From contig HF988121.1 in NCBI GenBank assembly GCA_000434635.1, positions 1-5,838 of the forward strand: 5,838 bases of DNA. Direction: 5' to 3'. Source of the stretch: Firmicutes bacterium CAG:110 (lineage in GTDB: Bacteria; Bacillota; Clostridia; Oscillospirales; Oscillospiraceae). Under the pieces are notes generated by a model. That model was not told where the DNA came from. It searched no databases and saw only the letters and a list, made by a program, of their open reading frames with translations. Positions 5,177 through 5,838 of this stretch are shown piece after piece; positions within the stretch are counted from its first letter, which is position 1; the number at the start of each line of letters is the position of its first letter. A program made the translations under genes and the position numbers.

Positions 5177-5221
5177 AAAAAATTTTACGCTGCGGCAAAG
5201 AGAATAGTATCTTTGCCGCAG
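5177..5221 (-). terminator. Terminator-like hairpin between the small-peptide gene and the sigma operon
   Basis: A perfect 12-bp stem (CTGCGGCAAAGA, 8-nt loop, TCTTTGCCGCAG; 5190-5221) lies 19 bp after the stop of the 25-residue peptide. On the minus strand it is followed, after a short gap containing AAAA, by six T residues (5177-5182). It would end transcripts from the upstream pair of genes. As the T run is not directly next to the stem, termination may be partial and allow read-through into the sigma gene. No T run follows on the plus strand. Confidence 0.6.
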
Positions 5222-5240
5222 TGCATCTTACTTCAATGGT

Positions 5241-5318
5241 TTATTTGCATGTGTCGGCACACTTCACTTCAACGCTGGTAGTATCGATATTGAATGCACA
5301 GCTTACAACTTTTTTCAT
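5241..5318 (-). CDS. 25-residue peptide with three cysteines, coupled to the upstream gene
   Basis: Starts at ATG 5318 with a perfect AAGGAGG at 5-nt spacing; the stop codon TAA of the upstream 97-codon gene overlaps this RBS, so the two are very probably co-translated. The peptide begins MKKVVSCAFNI and ends KCADTCK, with cysteines at 7, 20 and 24. It lacks a long hydrophobic stretch, so it is not a standard signal peptide. Possibilities are a small metal- or thiol-binding protein, a ribosomally made peptide precursor, or a short regulatory leader peptide in front of the 12-bp terminator. No peptide-modifying enzyme (radical SAM, lanthionine synthetase) is in the window, so the precursor idea is weak. 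I recognise no family. Existence as a translated frame is supported by the RBS. Confidence 0.6.
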   Translation of the reverse strand: MKKVVSCAFNIDTTSVEVKCADTCK

Positions 5319-5328
5319 GATAGCCTCC

Positions 5329-5622
5329 TTAGTGCAAATCCCGAAATGTGTTGTTTTCCTTAGCGAGCTTACTTGCAACCTCCCGGCGTTCCTGGGAGTA
5401 GGGAGCGGTCAGCCGGATACTGATTCGCTCTTTTGCAATCTCAAACCACAGACCACCCTGCCCGTCATCATCTGTTCGTTTACATAACTCTGGATACTTG
5501 GCAGCATAGGACAGCAGCCGCTTTTTCAGCTTGGTATCGTGGGTGTAGATTTCTGCGGCGGGGTCTTTGGCATTGTAGAATACCTCTGTGACCTTTTGCT
5601 TCTTCGTAAGTCCTGTTTTCAT
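5329..5622 (-). CDS. 97-residue conserved hypothetical protein of Clostridial mobile elements
   Basis: Begins MKTGLTKKQKVTEV behind AGGAGG (6-nt spacing), which is clearly better than the in-frame ATG at 5739. The protein is soluble, highly charged and probably mostly helical: IYTHDTKLKKRLLSYAAKY in the middle, an acidic TDDDGQGG turn around 50-57, then FEIAKERISIRLTAPYSQER and a Lys/Glu-rich helical tail. From memory, proteins with THDTKLKKRL, AAKYPELC, TDDDG and RLTAPYS blocks occur repeatedly in integrative and mobilizable elements of gut Firmicutes, usually unnamed. No catalytic motif or DNA-binding helix-turn-helix is evident, so no function is proposed. It is the first gene of a two-gene unit with the three-cysteine peptide and has its own promoter candidate about 90 bp upstream. 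Confidence 0.8.
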   Translation of the reverse strand: MKTGLTKKQKVTEVFYNAKDPAAEIYTHDTKLKKRLLSYAAKYPELCKRTDDDGQGGLWFEIAKERISIRLTAPYSQERREVASKLAKENNTFRDLH

Positions 5623-5643
5623 AAGAATCCTCCTGTATTCAAA

Positions 5644-5659
5644 GATTTTTCCCGGCTCA
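5644..5659. repeat. Direct repeat copy 1 (GATTTTTCCCGGCTCA)
   Basis: This 16-bp stretch recurs at 5746-5760 with one T fewer, about 100 bp away. Copy 1 forms the left arm of the 5648-5671 hairpin. The two copies flank the predicted promoter. Confidence 0.55.
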
Positions 5660-5671
5660 AGAGCCGGGAAA
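5648..5671 (-). repeat. Perfect hairpin in the leader of the 97-codon gene
   Basis: TTTCCCGGCTC and GAGCCGGGAAA pair without mismatch over 11 bp around a 2-nt AA loop. It lies 26 bp before the start codon, inside the predicted 5' leader. No T run follows on either strand, so it is not a standard terminator. A protein or RNA control element, mRNA stabiliser, or repeat-derived palindrome are possible. Confidence 0.6.
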
Positions 5672-5709
5672 GTGTGGCAATTTTCCGATAGAATTTGTCT
5701 GGACGATGC

Positions 5710-5739
5710 AGGATATGTTCTGACTCCCACTATCGTCAA
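5710..5739 (-). promoter_or_regulatory. SigA-type promoter candidate for the 97-codon gene and the three-cysteine peptide
   Basis: On the minus strand TTGACG (5734-5739; 5 of 6 to consensus) and TATCCT (5710-5715; 4 of 6) are separated by 18 bp. Transcription would start near 5703 and give an approximately 80-nt leader containing the 5648-5671 hairpin. The stretch 5623-5771 contains no gene. Confidence 0.45.
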
Positions 5740-5745
5740 ATTTAC

Positions 5746-5760
5746 GATTTTCCCGGCTCA
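5746..5760. repeat. Direct repeat copy 2 (GATTTTCCCGGCTCA)
   Basis: Second copy of the sequence at 5644-5659, lying between the stop of the upstream partial gene and the -35 candidate. Unlike copy 1 it lacks the facing GAGCCGGGAA arm, so it is a half palindrome. Confidence 0.55.
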
Positions 5761-5771
5761 TGACCGCAGTT

Positions 5772-5838
5772 TTACCCCTTTCCGTTGGTGTGGCTCCGCA
5801 ACCATTCCAACAAATCATGCTTCATAACCAGCTTCCGT
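5772..5838 (-). CDS. C-terminal 21 residues of an unidentified protein, cut by the window edge
   Basis: An open frame enters from the right edge and ends at TAA (5774-5772). It reads RKLVMKHDLLEWLRSHTNG, then KG. The basic, amphipathic ending (K-LVMK-DLL-WL) resembles the last helix of small helix-turn-helix or excisionase-type proteins, which would suit a mobilizable element, but 21 residues are too few to name it. It reads in the same direction as the other genes of the block, and a promoter candidate for the next gene lies 33 bp downstream. Confidence 0.4.
   Translation of the reverse strand, partial: RKLVMKHDLLEWLRSHTNGKG

Noticed and set aside
5241..5318. SCIFF-type or lantibiotic precursor peptide
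   Set aside because: The cysteine pattern does not fit SCIFF (six cysteines in a longer peptide), and no radical SAM or lanthionine enzyme is in the window.
5588..5827. 79-codon plus-strand frame
   Set aside because: Runs through the promoter, leader hairpin and opposite-strand gene ends, with no RBS or recognisable sequence.
1..5838. CRISPR array, tRNA or rRNA
   Set aside because: No regularly spaced repeat series, cloverleaf or rRNA-like conserved sequence was seen on either strand.

Overview
The window looks like accessory DNA from a gut-type Bacillota (Clostridia, perhaps an Oscillospiraceae/Ruminococcaceae relative). This rests on strong AGGAGG-type ribosome binding sites, a Gram-positive PTS (EIIA, HPr, Enzyme I), an IS150-group IS3 transposase, a MobQ-type relaxase fragment and a near-consensus CcpA cre box. 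No taxonomic search could be run.

Left part (1 to about 1380) is a mosaic of broken genes. Read on the minus strand, positions 306 to 127 are the last 59 residues of Enzyme I (ptsI), followed at once by the start of another gene that resembles L-ribulose-5-phosphate 4-epimerase (AraD-like, tentative, cut by the window edge). Directly abutting the ptsI end, in the opposite direction, lies a nearly complete glucose-type EIIA (crr-like, 307-783), then an RBS and the first nine codons of HPr (ptsH). HPr breaks off and continues into about 40 antisense codons of a MobA/MobL relaxase, which in turn join the C-terminal part of an IS3-family transposase with its right inverted repeat. Three illegitimate junctions lie within about 650 bp, two of them with apparent microhomology. 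This is either a heavily rearranged locus or a chimeric assembly/amplification product.

Middle (about 1383-1612) is non-coding and structured. It contains a very good candidate for a MobQ/RSF1010-type origin of transfer: a hairpin followed by AAGTGCGCCCTTA, with a second palindrome starting at the predicted nick. Together with the relaxase fragment it indicates an integrative mobilizable element or plasmid.

Right part (1613-5838) is a compact minus-strand gene block that appears to be the element's cargo. In transcription order: the tail of an unknown gene, a promoter and leader with a perfect hairpin, a 97-residue conserved hypothetical protein, a 25-residue peptide with three cysteines, a terminator-like hairpin, then an operon of an ECF sigma factor, a polytopic membrane protein, an ABC ATPase and an ABC-2-type permease, all overlapping by 4, 10 and 14 bp. 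A 24-residue membrane or lipobox-bearing peptide follows just before oriT. A cre box lies at the expected start point of the sigma operon, suggesting carbon catabolite control. The likely logic is a self-contained, sigma-controlled ABC export, immunity or sensing module on a mobilizable element. Its substrate is unknown, and the two tiny peptides are the most attractive candidates for undescribed parts.
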